Shown one piece after another: positions 22,458-34,769 of a stretch of DNA of 64,000 nucleotides (positions are counted from its first letter, which is position 1; every line of letters begins with the position of its first letter). The translations under genes and the position numbers were made by a program. The notes beneath the pieces are model-generated. The model did no database searches. It worked only from the letters and a program-made list of their open reading frames with translations, and was not told the origin of the DNA. Source of the stretch: Nageia nagi (lineage: Eukaryota; Pinophyta); the NCBI GenBank assembly GCA_050084985.1, contig JBITNC010000001.1, forward strand, positions 203,856,001-203,920,000. The letters run 5' to 3'.

Positions 22458-22548
22458 GTAAACTGATTGTGTTTGCTTTTGATTTTCAATCTGTACATTT
22501 AACAGTGCATTTGAACATCAAAGCTTAAGCTTTTTATGCAATTTTTAG
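22458..22548 (+). other. Possible 3' UTR intron of the SPOUT1-like gene
   Basis: GACAG|GTAAAC at 22457/22458 is a strong donor and GCAATTTTTAG ending at 22548 a plausible acceptor, 91 bp apart and just after the stop codon. This is a motif-based guess; transcripts would decide. Confidence 0.3.
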
Positions 22549-22556
22549 GAATCAAG

Positions 22557-22566
22557 AATAAATAAA
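22557..22566 (+). terminator. Polyadenylation signal candidate
   Basis: Two overlapping AATAAA hexamers (AATAAATAAA) lie 113 bp after the SPOUT1-like stop codon. Confidence 0.5.
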
Positions 22567-23949
22567 GACAGTTTTCAACCCTCTTGGAAGGTGTTCTTTA
22601 GCTTTTATTTTGAGGGTTCTTACTTCATAAAAATATAAATTTTCAATTTTTACAAACTCGTTTTTGAGATACCATGCCATTATAGAGTTATTTGATCAAC
22701 GTAAAAACTATTTATATTATTTGAAATATGGTTCATAACATCTCTATCTGTTCTTATTCACATAGCATAATGGGGCTTTAGTATGCTAAGCAGTTCTTTA
22801 GAGCCAATAGTTGAAGAAAGTTTGGCTGAAGCTATGTAGAACTGTATTTAGTTTAATAGTTGTATTGGTTCTGTTATTGTCCATTCAGAAAAATTTATTC
22901 ACCTGACTTGTTGGAAAATTATTTATATTTTACACAATGACATGACCAAAACTGATTGGATTGATGTTTTATTCAACTTCAGTCATATTTTAAGAATACA
23001 TTTTTGAAAAATCTTTTTAGTTACTGTGCTGACCACGTAATCCAAGGCTTGTACCAAGTGAACATCTTGCACATTGAGGGATTTGTCAGGCTACTCACAA
23101 TCATGTTTTGGCTGAGGCAACCACCTTGTTTGGTTGCAACTATACGTATTAATGAGATTGGAACTGATTTGCCAGCAAAACATGTTATGGTTTTCTTTTA
23201 TCTTGTTCTAATTTTCTTCATTGCAAAACCACATAGCTGAAATCCCATTGATATATTCAGGGAGAATAAATGGACTATATTCTGACTTCTTCTTTCATGG
23301 GATAATATTTCATTATGTCATAATTTTCTAAAAAGACACTGGGATAGGTTCACTTCATGAAGGATGTCACTTGGGGTTCTTTCGTAGGAGAAATATCAAT
23401 CTAAATGTTACAATAGTAGCCAGTTCAAGATGAATATTCATAAATTATGTGGGTAATTCCTTTATGATGCAAACATTTTTATTATATACATAAAACAAGT
23501 TCACTCAAACAACTTTGCTAGTGAATGGAAACAACTTGTAACACAATATGGAATTCATATGCAAAATGTTCATAAATTTAGGCTCAGCTACATGTTTGCA
23601 TTTGATAGAGCAGATACGTTAACCATATGGGAACAATCATGCACCTCAAAAATTATATTCTTTTTCTTTAACAATGCAAATGGTGCTCAAGGCTTGCAAC
23701 ATTAATTATGTATGAACTTTATAAATATGATATCTTTCCCATTCCAAGTTTTTTTTTGTTCACATGACCATAGTTTTTGTGTAGTATTGAATTACTCTTT
23801 ATTAATGATATGTTCTATGATATTAACAATGATACCATAAGTGAGTAGCCTCTTGGTGGATTTAACTTGACATTATAACATCTAAAATCTATATAATTCT
23901 CCTTGTTTACTTATGTTTCTACTCAATTTTTGGAACTATGGGTATGTTG
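22567..23949. other. Intergenic, nothing recognised
   Basis: AT-rich sequence without supported genes or element ends. A 78-codon open stretch at 23004-23240 has no recognisable domain. Confidence 0.5.
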
Positions 23950-24674
23950 GGTTGGTTTGGAGTAATCTACATTAAATTGCATCACATCAAATTTCACAAC
24001 CTTAACATAAATAAATGTTAGAAACCTACATAAACAAATTGTAGTCACTAAATAATGAATTACAATGAAGCAATTTATTATTGAACTACTTAATACCAAT
24101 TGCGGTATTTGAGGACAGTGGAGGAGGATTACGAATAACCTTTCGAATTGGATCAAATGTCTTTGTGTTGGATTTCTTGTCTTTCGCCTTCAAGTGAGTT
24201 GCGATTGAGATTTGGAGCTATGAAGATAGAAGAGGTACGTGTACATTGTAGTTACAATCCTATTCCTTGTGCAACGTTTATCTTGAGATAATTGCAAACA
24301 AACTCAATGTATATTGCATTAAGACAGAGAAAATAATAAATCTTTAGATAGATGTTGTCAAGAGATACCATTGTTATTTGGAATGTGGAGCAACCTTGAG
24401 TTGATCTATTGAGATGCTTGAGAATTGTATCTGATTTCATTTGATCTGATAGGAGATGTTTTGCTTATATTCTTCTTTTGTAGTTGCACGTCTTTGATAC
24501 TTGTGCTTTTTGAGATCTTCATGAATTACATAGCTTATGGTACTTTTTTTTATATTGACATTAATTACATTGTTTATGATGCCTTTCTTGATTTTTGCAA
24601 CATTTTTACAAAATATCTCTTGTTACCTAAAATATGATTTTATATTAAATAGAAATCATATTTAGGTGTCTACA

Positions 24675-24688
24675 TTTTGCTCCTCTTT
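24675..24688 (-). other. Polypurine tract
   Basis: The minus strand reads AAAGAGGAGCAAAA immediately before TGTAGACACC, the usual plus-strand primer next to a 3' LTR. Confidence 0.7.
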
Positions 24689-25369
24689 GGATATTTAATG
24701 AAAATAAATGAAATTGCAAGTCAAAGAAATATATATATATTTGAAAAAGTGAAACTTTGTGGCCTAAACCTTGAGATGAAGCTCCTTCATTGGCCCTTTT
24801 TTTTTTGGCTTGGTTGCCCCTAGGAATCCATTATTGGGGGAATCGAGACAAAAAATGTTGAGAATTTGGCATATTAGCAATTGCGCTTTTGAAGATGGTG
24901 GACTTCTTTGGATGCCTCTAGAGAGTTCGCTAATAGTTGGTACCTTTAGATACTTTTCAATTGTCAACAAGGTTGTTGGCATTGTTTGGATTTGAGAGGG
25001 ATGAACGACGTTTGTGCTATTGCCGCATGCTTGGTACGACATGGACAATGTTAGTTCATTTATTTTTTTTTTCAAGTAATACTTGCCAAGAATATGGTTT
25101 TGAGGCATTGCTTGCTCGTTTGTGTCAACAAGCTTGTATCCACAAACAAGCTTTTTTATGAAGGGTGTTGATGCTCTGTTTATAGAGCAAGAAGGGTGCA
25201 AACATCGTTGAATTGCAAAAACAAAACTGAAATAAAAATATAAAGAACTGTACAAGTACCTCATTATGATGCATCATTGTCAAAATGGGTATAAGTGCTA
25301 TGCCTTATGTATAGAAACGTTTGAGATGTTTGGCATTGAAGGTCTTTTGTTCTTGTTTGCCATCCATGG

Positions 25370-26995
25370 TGGAAAGCTTGTAGGCACATGTTCTTGTTTT
25401 GTCTACAACAACATATGGACCCAGCCAATTTGGCTCAAACTTTCCCTAAACTTCATCATTGGTTGTTGTTTTATTGATGTTCTATTTAAGTACCAAATCA
25501 CCTACTTGAAAGTTCTTGGGTTTTACCTTTTTTTTTTTTCTCATATGCCTTTTTGAGTTTAGCATTATACACCTTTTGATGTTGTAATCTAGCTTGCTTG
25601 ATTCATCTAGAACTTCTTGTAGAAATCCTTAGTGAAGCAATCTCCCATTGATCTGTTAAATAAGGTGGATGCCCTTCTGAATGACACATGCATTGTTGAG
25701 GTGGACAATATTGAGCATATTCATCTAAAAATTCTTCATGAACAACAACACCATCATTTTGGAGGAACTCTACCGTTAAATCTGCAATTGCCTTTCCTTT
25801 TACAACCTTCTGTTTGACAAACAATAAATCTAATTCTTGCAATAACATCAGCCATTTTGCAACCTTGCCTAAGAGGTGTTGTTTTACCATAAGATACTTG
25901 AGAGTATTGATAAGACTTACCACATATGTAGAACAATACAACAAATAGTGTTTCAATTGTTCTGTAATGAAAACAATCCCAAAACAAAGCTTTTCAATGG
26001 GAGTGTATTTGCTTTCATACTCCAATAGTATCTCGTTGAGGTAATATATTACTCTTTCCTTGTTTTCATCATCTTCTTGGCACAACATTGCTCTTAAGGC
26101 ATACATTGTGGTTGGAAGATATAAATATGTAGGATTTGCAAAGTTTATGCGGATTAAAATGGGAGGATTGAGCAAATATGCTTTCATATCGCTTTTTGGC
26201 ATTTCTCATCTCACACAAAAATGATATCTTTCTTGAGTAAATGAGTAGAAGGTACACACTTTTCTCCTAATTGAGAAATGAATCTTCTAACACAATTTAC
26301 CTTAATTACTTGAGGTTCTTCAGAGGTTCCATGTTAATGATGGCCTTTACCTTGTTTGGAGCCACCTCAATACCTCTTTTGGACATCATGAAGCCCAATA
26401 ATTTATTTGATGTAACTCCAAAAGAACACCTTTGTGGTTTCAACTTGAGATTATACTTTTCTAAGATATCAAACACCTCCATTTGTTGCAAGTGATCTCT
26501 TTCTTTCCTAGACTTGGCCAAGATATCATCAATATATACTTCAATTGATTTGTGAATGCAATGATAAAACATAGTGACCATGGCATGTTGGTATGTAACT
26601 CGTGTTTTTGAGGCCAAAGGGCATCACCTTCCAACAAAAATTAACCCATGGGGTAGTGAAGGTTGTTTTGTGTTTTGTTATGTTCTGCTATATTATCCTC
26701 AATCATGTCAATGTTAGGCAATGGAAAATTATCTTTTGGGCATGCATTGTTGATATCCTTGAAATCAATACATATTCATACCTTTCCATTGAGTTTTGTT
26801 ACAATAACAATATTAGACATTCAATCTGAATAATTAATGGGCCTTATGAAACCAACATTTAAGTATTTTTCTAATTCTTTCTTCACCAAAAAAGCGTTGG
26901 TTGCATTTTTCTGATTTTTTGTTTGACAAGTTTTGAATCTTTTTTTAGTGGTAAACTATGCATGATTGTTATACTCAAAATAATAATTATTAGAG
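25370..26995 (-). pseudogene. Tat-like gypsy pol: RT, RNase H, integrase tail
   Basis: RT begins near 26,990 in broken frames (FPLPNIDMIEDNI near 26.7 kb). In 26617-26306 it is open and carries the catalytic YIDDILAKS and the downstream KPQRCSFGVTSNKLLGF and KRGIEV. RNase H is the open 199-codon stretch 26202-25603 (RVIYYLNEILLEYESKY, LEKLCFG-like block, and QKVVKGKAIADLTVEFL at its end). The next recognisable sequence, at about 25.6-25.37 kb, is already the integrase C-terminal tail (NFQVGDLVLK, KFEPNWLGPYVVV). The zinc finger and D,D,E core are missing, which implies an internal deletion near 25.61 kb. The stretch 25264-24764 downstream is unassigned. Confidence 0.82.
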
Positions 26996-27393
26996 TTATT
27001 TAATAATATTTAATTTAACCAATTAATAAATAAATGACAATGAATAGTAGTAAAACGAACATTGACAATGATCCGATCAACTTGATTAACTTTAACCTAT
27101 CAAATTAGATTAAAGAAAGATACAAACATGTACTTTACTTATCACAATGAATAGAAGAGATATTCGATCGAGAGTGGACAAATAGGGAGCTTCTTCGAAA
27201 GATGAGCCACTAATTGAACCTCAACCCAACAATGATGCTAGGATCCCAACGATGTCACCCGACTACCATTCTAGTTCGCCTTTCCCTTTTGCTCGATGTT
27301 GTCATCACACCTTTGATGCTCAGAATATCGTGGGCACATGGGTTCAAAAGATTGCAAGAATGCAAAACTTGGTGTATAAAGAAATCCATATAT
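26996..27393. other. Short unassigned gap between elements
   Basis: Some phrases (for example GATGAGCCACTAATTGAACC) resemble LTR sequence of the Tat type, but I could not align it with a known end. Confidence 0.35.
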
Positions 27394-27398
27394 GATAG
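27394..27398. repeat. Target-site duplication of element B (left), GATAG
   Basis: GATAG precedes TGTGATTGTCG and is repeated at 40092-40096. Confidence 0.88.
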
Positions 27399-28772
27399 TG
27401 TGATTGTCGAACTAGGGTTCACTCCTCAAATGTGCCTAAGGAGAGGGACGTTTGGCTCCTAGCTCTGAATTTGTTTAGACAAGCTCAAAATGCATAAATA
27501 TTTCGACGATTTGCTAGAAATGTAAAATATGATTTCAAACTTGCAAAAATACCTTTAAAACCCAACATCTAGCTATGATGAGCAAATACGAAATTAACAC
27601 AAGCAAATACCTATGGTATTCCACTAACTCAATTAGGGAGGAAAAACAAGAAATAAACAATGTAAATACCATTTCATATCCAATGTCCAAGCATAGAGAG
27701 ACAGCAAGAATGTAATTATAATGATATAACAATGGCAAAAGCATAATTACAATATTTTTGTCTACCGAAGGAGCTTGTACCAAGATTATCTCTAATAAGG
27801 TTATGTTGGAGGGCTCTAAGGCCTTACTAATCACAGGAGTAGTCAAGTGCAAATCAAGTCTCCTCTGCAGCAACTGTGATAGAACCAACAACATTCCTTT
27901 CAAGATGGTTGGAGTAAGTTTTAGGTTAGCCTCTTCTCACCTCAATACCTCAAATGCAGGTTGCTCTACAAATGGCGAAGAGAGAGTTCTCACACTCAAT
28001 TAAAAAAAGGGTTTAATATCAATAATTAACACATCTCATAATGACTAAGTGTCCTTTTATATGCGAGGGTGATCATCCTCTAATCTTGCATTGAGATGAT
28101 TTAACGGTGGAGAGATGTGATTCGTGTGTTCATGCTTGGAACGTTCAAGATGGGGAACCTTGGGATGAATGAAATGCCAACGTCCAAGAGAGGGTGATAC
28201 CGAGGCACCTTGGGATCAATGTCAAAGGTCCAATACTTTAAAGGGGTGACATGGGTCCTTGGGATGCCCAATCCTCCAACATGGGGGTGATATAATCTCT
28301 ATATGCCCAAGTATGGGGGCCTTTTAATGCCTCAGGGTGCGAAATTCCTCTTTTGTAGTGCCACATCCAACTTTGGAGCTCCAAATGACCTTGTAGTTGG
28401 TGCAATCAGCTAGAGGGATGCTCTACTTCGAAGAGAGGAGCACTAATGATTAAAGATACATTAAATGTCAATAATACATTCATCAAGTTTAAAATATGCA
28501 ACATCTCTCTTAAGGAGATTAATATTGCATTTACAAATATAATTGCCTTGGTATAACAAATACATCATTATTGATATTTAGTAATTAACTAAATACAAAA
28601 TAAAAAAATAAAAGGGTCATTTGTTTCATAATTAGAGCTTTGCTAATTCTCTAAGTGTAATTTACATCATTTTGGCTAATTTCTACCAAATTATACAAAA
28701 TCACAATTAAATTAATATTTCCATTTATCATAGGTGAAATGGAGAAAACACCTAAAAAATGGGAACATTACA
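27399..28772 (-). repeat. B 3' LTR (left copy)
   Basis: Plus-strand ends are TGTGATTGTCGAACTAGGG and GGGAACATTACA. It is collinear with 38703-40091 and contains internal GGGTGAT/CTTGGGATG subrepeats around 28.14-28.34 kb. It has an extra block near 28.71-28.75 kb relative to the right copy. Confidence 0.9.
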
Positions 28773-28860
28773 AGTTCGTCCTTCCCAAATTGGTTGTCCC
28801 CAAGCAATTCGAAAAATCTACTACTACAACATCTTCTTGGTTGATCCGAGAATCTTCAAG

Positions 28861-29388
28861 TTATGCCTTCTTTCTAGTAGCTTCTATCTTATGGAATTTG
28901 GTATTTGCCTCTCTTGGATACTTAATTCCACAAAGTACCACCTCTTTGCCATGCATTTGGAACTTCATCTTCAACGTTTTGGAGTTGGAAACTACTTCTA
29001 GTGTATACAACCATTTTACCCCAAGCACTATGTGTGGTAGTCCTCCAAGGAGAAGAATGTAGAAGTCACTAGTAACCACATAATTTCCCAATTTAACTCT
29101 GATGTTTTCTATTAGCTTGTGGCTAGTTGTACTACTGTTTTGAATTGGTACATCAAACCCTGAGAATTTTTTAGTTTTAAATCCCTTATTTTTTACGAAT
29201 TCTTCATTTATGAAATTATGGGTGGCTCCTCCATCAATGAGTACCATAGTTTTTCTATTATCCATAAGTCCTACTATGATTGTTACAAATTGAGAAGGTC
29301 CCTTTAAAGTAGCCAATGCCCCTCCAATGTCTCGAACTCCTACTTCATGTTGGCATGCATTCATCTCTTCATCCAAGTCTTCTTGCAC
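28861..29388 (-). pseudogene. B retropepsin-like protease
   Basis: A 175-codon open segment encodes an aspartic protease that would process Gag. The active-site motif is VLIDGGATHNFINEEF about residue 49, and LPHIVLGVKWLYTLE follows about 90 residues later, the normal spacing for gypsy proteases. D-G-G replaces the commoner D-S/T-G. It follows gag in the same strand; the end near 28,861 is about 90 bp from the LTR, so no pol can follow. Unlike A1 it has no decapeptide array. Confidence 0.78.
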
Positions 29389-29399
29389 TTCACATACCT

Positions 29400-30205
29400 C
29401 TAATTACATGTGCTGAGTCTTTCCGTTTCATCGGTGTCCTCTTTCCTAGGGATTTCGACAAGTAAAATAGAGCTTTTGTTTCCTTAGAGCCTCACATGTG
29501 TCATAATCCAATCTGTTTGTGGGTCTTTGAGTAGGCAGTGGAGGTTTGCCTCTTGTTGGCTCTTTGTTTGCACCTATTGCTTACACCTCTGTTGTAGGAT
29601 TCTTAGTGATAACTCTATTTGGGTAGCTAAATTCCTCTAACAACTTAACCTTACAGATGGCCATAGATAAAGTGGATGGTTCCATGGCTTCTATTAATGT
29701 TCTAATAGGCTCTTGTAAACCATCCATGAAGTGATACACCAATCTTCCATCTTCCATATTAGGGACAGATACAACAATACTTTGAAATTCCTCGATGTAT
29801 GCATTCACTATAGTTGTGTGTCGAAGCATATCCAACTCTTTAAAGTATTCGTCTATATGCTTGTGTTCAAACTTGTTAAGCATCCTTTTGCTAAAATCTT
29901 CCAAGATCTTGACCTTCCCATACCCTAGCGTAGTAATGCCATTATGCTACCATTCATAGGTTATTCCATCTAAGCACATGGTTGTTGTCTTAATTCCTTC
30001 TTCTTCGTTCATGGGATGAGGAGGGAAATAAGTTTGTAGTTTTTGCAACCAAGCCCTTGTAGACATTTTGTCACTCCCATCAAAAGTAGGTAGGGGCATC
30101 GTGGGTTCCTATCATTTGATGGTTTTTAGGACTTCCAATTTTTTCTCTTGTGGGTCTCCCAGTATGTGTGGTAAGGTACAGTTTTTTTGAATGTATTAGG
30201 CTTAG
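29400..30205 (-). pseudogene. B gag, C-terminal part (downstream of element C)
   Basis: The minus strand reads STRAWLQKLQTYF, ILEDFSKRMLNKFEHK, DEYFKELDMLRHTTIVNAYI and RLVYHFMDGLQEPIRTL, a Retrotrans_gag capsid, then a degraded zinc knuckle near 29.45 kb (KLYFTCRNP). The open part is 29904-29581. The N-terminal part is on the far side of element C at 36916-36687. Stops lie near 30.1 kb and 29.94 kb. Confidence 0.82.
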
Positions 30206-30210
30206 CCATG
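30206..30210. repeat. Target-site duplication of element C (left), CCATG
   Basis: CCATG precedes TGTTTACAAA and is repeated at 36682-36686. Confidence 0.9.
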
Positions 30211-30984
30211 TGTTTACAAATGAAAATTCGAGAATGCAAATAAATGAATACCTATAGTCTCGAAGGATATTTGTAGTTTTAAGCTAACAGATAGCAATTT
30301 ATAACAAGAAAAGCTAATATAGAAGATAATGAATAACTGAAATTGAAATGACATCACCAAACAAGACTGAGTTTGTATACTTACCTCATGGAAAGTACCT
30401 GATATCGACGAATGGAAAATAGTGACGAAGCCTCAACAACTAATAGAGCCTGCACTCGAAGTTGTGGAGCAAGGTGATCCAAAGAGAGGGCCATGGGTGG
30501 TCTATTTCATGCTCGAAAAGAGCATCGACGATCTATTTCATCTACAGAGGAGTGTCGACGTTCTTCATTAGACTATAGTCCGTTCTGAATCGACTCTATG
30601 CCTCCACACGAACTCTCGATGATCATAGTTTGCTACTCAGATAAGCTAACAATCGTCAGGATGCTCACATAAGGAAGTACACAAACCCAGCCTTGAATGG
30701 CAATGTCAAGAGACACCTAAAAGATTGCTATCACCAAGACCAGATATGGCATTATTTATCTCATTGATGTGAACTTACTATTAGATCCCTATTTATATAG
30801 ATAATAATATGACCTACTCCTTAGGTTGATATGTACCTACATAAACAAGAATATAGTAAGTCGATGATATATATTGACCATATCCAAGATAACATTAATA
30901 TTCTTAAACTAGGTGTGTATATGTGTGGGCACATATTTCCTAATGTATTAATTTAAGTGCATAAATTAATTTTATGCAATAACA
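30211..30984 (-). repeat. C 3' LTR (left copy)
   Basis: It runs from TGTTTACAAATGAAAATTCG to TTTTATGCAATAACA, collinear with 35909-36681. Confidence 0.92.
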
Positions 30985-31829
30985 TATGACGCACTTTGGA
31001 TAAAAAATTGAAAATCACTAGGTGCATTGATATTTTTCATTCAAAGTACAACCAAGATGTCATAGCAATCAAATATTCATAAGTATTGACAAGCATAATA
31101 CCAACACTAATCAATCTATTTTGATATTGATCTATGATAAAGATATAAGAAAGATGAGCAACATATTGACAAAAGGTATGAGTTTAAGAAAACCCTCTCA
31201 TATGATATCCACTATGTTGCCCCTAGTTGATGTTTGATGTGCTCCATGAGCTCCAATTATGACCTGCAAAAGAAAGAGTTCTAAGGTCCATAGCCATCTA
31301 CCAAGAGGTCATTGACGACAATTACCCATATTTTTGATATGTGGAGTACAACCATCTCATGTCACTGATGGTTTTATCCATTGATCTTATGGAAGTTGGA
31401 CTTTCTACCGAGAGACATAATGATAAAATTGGGAGCTAAGACTCTACCAAGAGGTGTATTGCAATGAGTATGAAAGCTGAAACTCTACACCAAGAGGTAT
31501 ATTACAATGAGGGGTGGAGCTGAGGCTCCACCAAGGGGTGTGAAACTAGGATGATGATATGGAAGTTGACTCTATGCCAAGAGGCATGCAAATTTACGAT
31601 TTGAGAGTTGAAACTCTACACCAAGGGGTATCTAATGATTTTTATTTTTGTTGTTTATGACTGTGAAATAGGATCGTGGGTGATGCTTTCCTGCTAAAAA
31701 TGGAGCGTTGGCGCTCCTCTTTTGACATTGAAATGATCTTTTGTTTTGAATTTGTGCCGTCTGTTCACATGCTTATTCCTATAGTAACATTTTTACGAAA
31801 ACAGACGTACGAGGTGACCCACAAGTCGC
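30985..31829 (-). repeat. C 3' region with short tandem repeats
   Basis: Between about 31,370 and 31,640 phrases such as GAAACTCTACACCAAGAGGT, ATTACAATGAG and GAGGCTCCACCAAGGGGTGT recur every roughly 45-60 bp with variation. There is no coding sequence. Position after integrase and before the LTR fits Tat-lineage layout. Confidence 0.7.
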
Positions 31830-32656
31830 TTAGATGTGATACTTATTTAGGTGCCTATCATTGATGGGATTTTTGAGAACCTCCCCATCCAATGCAGATA
31901 ATCTATATGGACCTTTGCCGAAGACCTTTGTAATAATGTATGGGCCAACCCAATTTGGCTCAAACTTTTCTTTAAGTTCATCCTTTGCTGTAGTGTTAGA
32001 AACGTTCTCTTGGAGAACCAAATCCCCAACCTCAAATGCTTTGGGCACCATTTTCTTTCCATAGGCCCTCTTTATTTTTTGCTGACATGTTTTGAGATGC
32101 TCTAATGCATTAATTCTTTTCTCATCTAATGCATCTAGCTGATTTAACCTTGCTTGCCATTGTTGTGGTTCCTTCATGATATCTTTGAGTGCAATTCTCA
32201 AAGAAGGGATCTCAATTTCAAGAGGAATGACTGCTTTATCACCATACACAAGAGAGTATGGAGTAGCACTTGTTGTTGTTCTTTCACTTGTTCTATATGC
32301 CCATAGAGCATATGGTAATTGATCATGCCAATCCCTACCATTCTTTTTGATAGTTTTTGCCAATATTTTCTTGATTGTTTGGTTTGTTGCTTCAGCTTGT
32401 CCATTTCCTTGGGAATAGTAAACTGAAGAGAATTTTTAATATCTTTTCCTTCATTATCCATTATCAACTTTTGAGTTATGCCAAATCTGCAAATGATATA
32501 TTCTTTGATGAAATTGATAACATGTTTTTGTATAGCTATTTTCAAAGCAATTGCCTCAACCCATCTCTTAGAGACAATGTGCCCCAAGAGTTTTCCTGAT
32601 GATACCCCAAATACACATTTTTGAGGTTTGATTCTTAACTTGTACTGCTTCATCAT
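31830..32656 (-). pseudogene. C pol: RT end fused to integrase by deletion
   Basis: The open stretch 32656-32198 begins as RT just after the catalytic region (KPQKCVFGVSSGKLLGHIVS, then KRWVEAIALK). From about codon 40 it is integrase core (VINFIKEYIICRFGITQKLIMDN, second Asp). The RT thumb, RNase H and the integrase zinc finger and first Asp are absent, yet the frame stays open over the joint near 32,540. A frameshift follows at about 32.45 kb. The core's Glu region (GQAEATNQTIKK) and the C-terminal part then run on through the open stretch 32363-31830 (WHDQLPYALWAYRTSERTTT, AFEVGDLVLQENV, KFEPNWVGPYIITKVFGKG). It cannot make a full polymerase or integrase. Confidence 0.85.
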
Positions 32657-32689
32657 TTCAAATGTTATTTTTACATCCTTGACATGGTC

Positions 32690-34076
32690 TTATTTATTCT
32701 TTGATTTTATCAAGATATCATCTACATAGACCTCTACTGTTTTATGAATGAAGTCATGAAACATGGCTGTCATTGCTTTTTGATATGTGGCCCTGGCATT
32801 CTTAAGATCAAATGGCATTACCTTGTAGCAAAAGTTGCTCCAAGGAGTTCTAAAAGCTATTTTACGTTGATCACTTTCTTTGATTTTGATTTGATTATAT
32901 CCTGAAAATCCATCCATAAATGATAACATCTCATAACCTGCCAAACTGTCAATGATCATATCTATGTTGGGTAGTGGGAAATCATCTTTCAGACATGCTT
33001 TATTGAGATCTCTGAAATCATCATACTTTAATTTCACCTGTAGGCTTTTTCATCGGGACTACATTGGCCATCCATTCTAAATAATCAATGGATTTAATGA
33101 AGCCAACTTCTAATAGTTTCTCAATTTCCTTCTTGACTAGTAAAGAAACTTGAAAAGATATCTTTCTCGATTTTTGCTTTACAAGAAATACTCCTTTCTT
33201 AACAACCAAGTTATGTACCATAAAATTTTTATCTAATCTAGGGATATCTTTATATGACCATGCAAACAATTCAGAATAATCATAAAAAGATTGAATCAAC
33301 TCATTTTGCAAAGGTTCCTCAAGGAGCTTATCCGTTTTTAAGAGTCGCGGTGTCTCTTGAAAACCAATGTTAACCTTCTCTATCTCATCATTCAACCAAG
33401 TCATCTCTGATTCTGATGTTGTGGGAAATGGCAACTCTCCCAATCCTTCGATTTTATCTTCCATAGATTCACCAAAGCAAGCATGTACATCTAGACAATG
33501 TTTATGAGTCCTCTTTTCATCCTTAGCTGGATATTCAGTTCTAGCACCCATAGATTCTAAGAAAGTATCATCATTCTCAAGCAAGTCTATAGCATGTATT
33601 GCATCTTCATCATCTATTCCACATTCAATAACAAAGCAATTTTGATCATCTCTTACCTGTTCATCTTCTTGCGTTAATAATGAAAAATTGACTTGACCAT
33701 CTCCACAATACAGAATGATGCAACATTTGTTTTCCTTCGTGATTTCCTCTAAAAAGGATCGTTGACAGCCTTCATGGAGCCCAAAGGAGCACAGTTGGTC
33801 CTTTCCCTGAGCCTCTTGCCATCCATCCAAATCTCTCTTCGGACTAATGTTATTGACATTCGTGATGGTGTACGATCCAAATCTTATATCCTTGACGTTA
33901 ATTCTATGTAACACATTTCTATAGATCTGATTATTCTTAGCTAGGGTAGCCTCATCTTTATCACCATATGGAATAAATCTCTTAGGAAGAACATAATTGC
34001 ACTGCTTGGCTATCTGCTCATCTACTTCTACCTTGTAAACATTTTCTTCAAAACAAAACTTGAAACATCTATGCAA
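32690..34076 (-). pseudogene. C pol: linker and reverse transcriptase
   Basis: An unusually long open segment of 351 codons (34076-33021) holds an acidic, Tat-type linker between protease and RT (PRLLKTDKLLEEPLQ, YSELFAWSYKDIPRLD) and the RT N-terminus (KEIEKLLEVGFIKSIDYLEW, VVPMKKPTGEIKV). It overlaps by 17 bp with the next open segment 33037-32690 in another frame (DFPLPNIDMIIDSLAG, YEMLSFMDGFSGYNQIKI, and catalytic VYVDDILIKS). One frameshift near 33,030 therefore separates two otherwise intact parts. The polymerase box YVDD is intact. Confidence 0.86.
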
Positions 34077-34079
34077 AGT

Positions 34080-34360
34080 CTTTCAAGAATGAAATTGAAA
34101 GAAGGTTTTCTATATGTAATGTAGAAGAAGGTTTGAAGTACTTTGTTTCCTACTTTGATCGAAAGTGTGATGATTCCTACACATTTCTTTGGAACACCAT
34201 CAAACCTCTTAACTCTCATGGTAGTCTCTTCTCTTGGAGTTAATATATCTGAATCAAATTGTGAAAGCGAGTGGTGGTAATATTCAAAGCTGCCCCACCA
34301 TCTATCAATGATCTCTTAACTGTATTGCCAAAGGTATTCACTTCAATAAATAATGGTTGA
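34080..34360 (-). pseudogene. C retropepsin
   Basis: The minus strand reads VKRSLIDGGAALNITTTRF at about 34.33-34.28 kb (D-G-G active site, usual in the Tat lineage), then MRVKRFDGVPKKCVGIITLS and KPSFNFILERL in the open stretch 34219-34028. One frame change lies between the active site and the flap region. It sits between gag and RT as expected. Confidence 0.75.
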
Positions 34361-34769
34361 TGTAATCAGGTTACATCCTTGCTAGGCTTTTCACTAGGAT
34401 GAAAAGTGATAACATCTCCTTTACTCCATATTTTTGCCTTTTTCGCAAAAGCAATGATTGAGATGTTCATGTCTATTTAACTATTCTTGAAAATCTGATT
34501 CATCGTTTCTCTATGAGGTTCAGAAATTTAAAGCAATTCAAACAAACTAACCTTGGCTTGTGTATTCTTGAGTTGCTTAATGAGGTCAAAACTTCTCGGG
34601 TCTTTAGGGAGCTCCTTTTCACATGTGACAGGATCTGTTGCTATCTTGGTCTTCCTCTTGTAAGTGCTGCAAACACTTCATGGAAAATTACATTGATATG
34701 CTGCTCCTCCCCTATATGTTTAACTTCGGTCGGACACACATAGAATCCATCCTCTATGAGCCTTTGTAT

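Larger units (their letters stand above)
23950..26995 (-). mobile_element. Tat-like Ty3/gypsy remnant with integrase core deleted
   Basis: Minus-strand order is RT, RNase H and integrase C-terminal tail, then a polypurine tract and the start of the 3' LTR (TGTAGACACC at 24674 going down). Both outer borders are estimates. No 5' LTR, gag or protease is present on the right. Confidence 0.72.

Noticed and set aside
23004-23240. 78-codon frame downstream of the methyltransferase gene
   Set aside because: No recognisable domain, no splice context and no support from neighbours.
24764-25264. 166-codon minus-strand frame
   Set aside because: It lies after the integrase tail of the Tat-like remnant and before its polypurine tract, where non-coding 3' sequence is expected; no domain seen.
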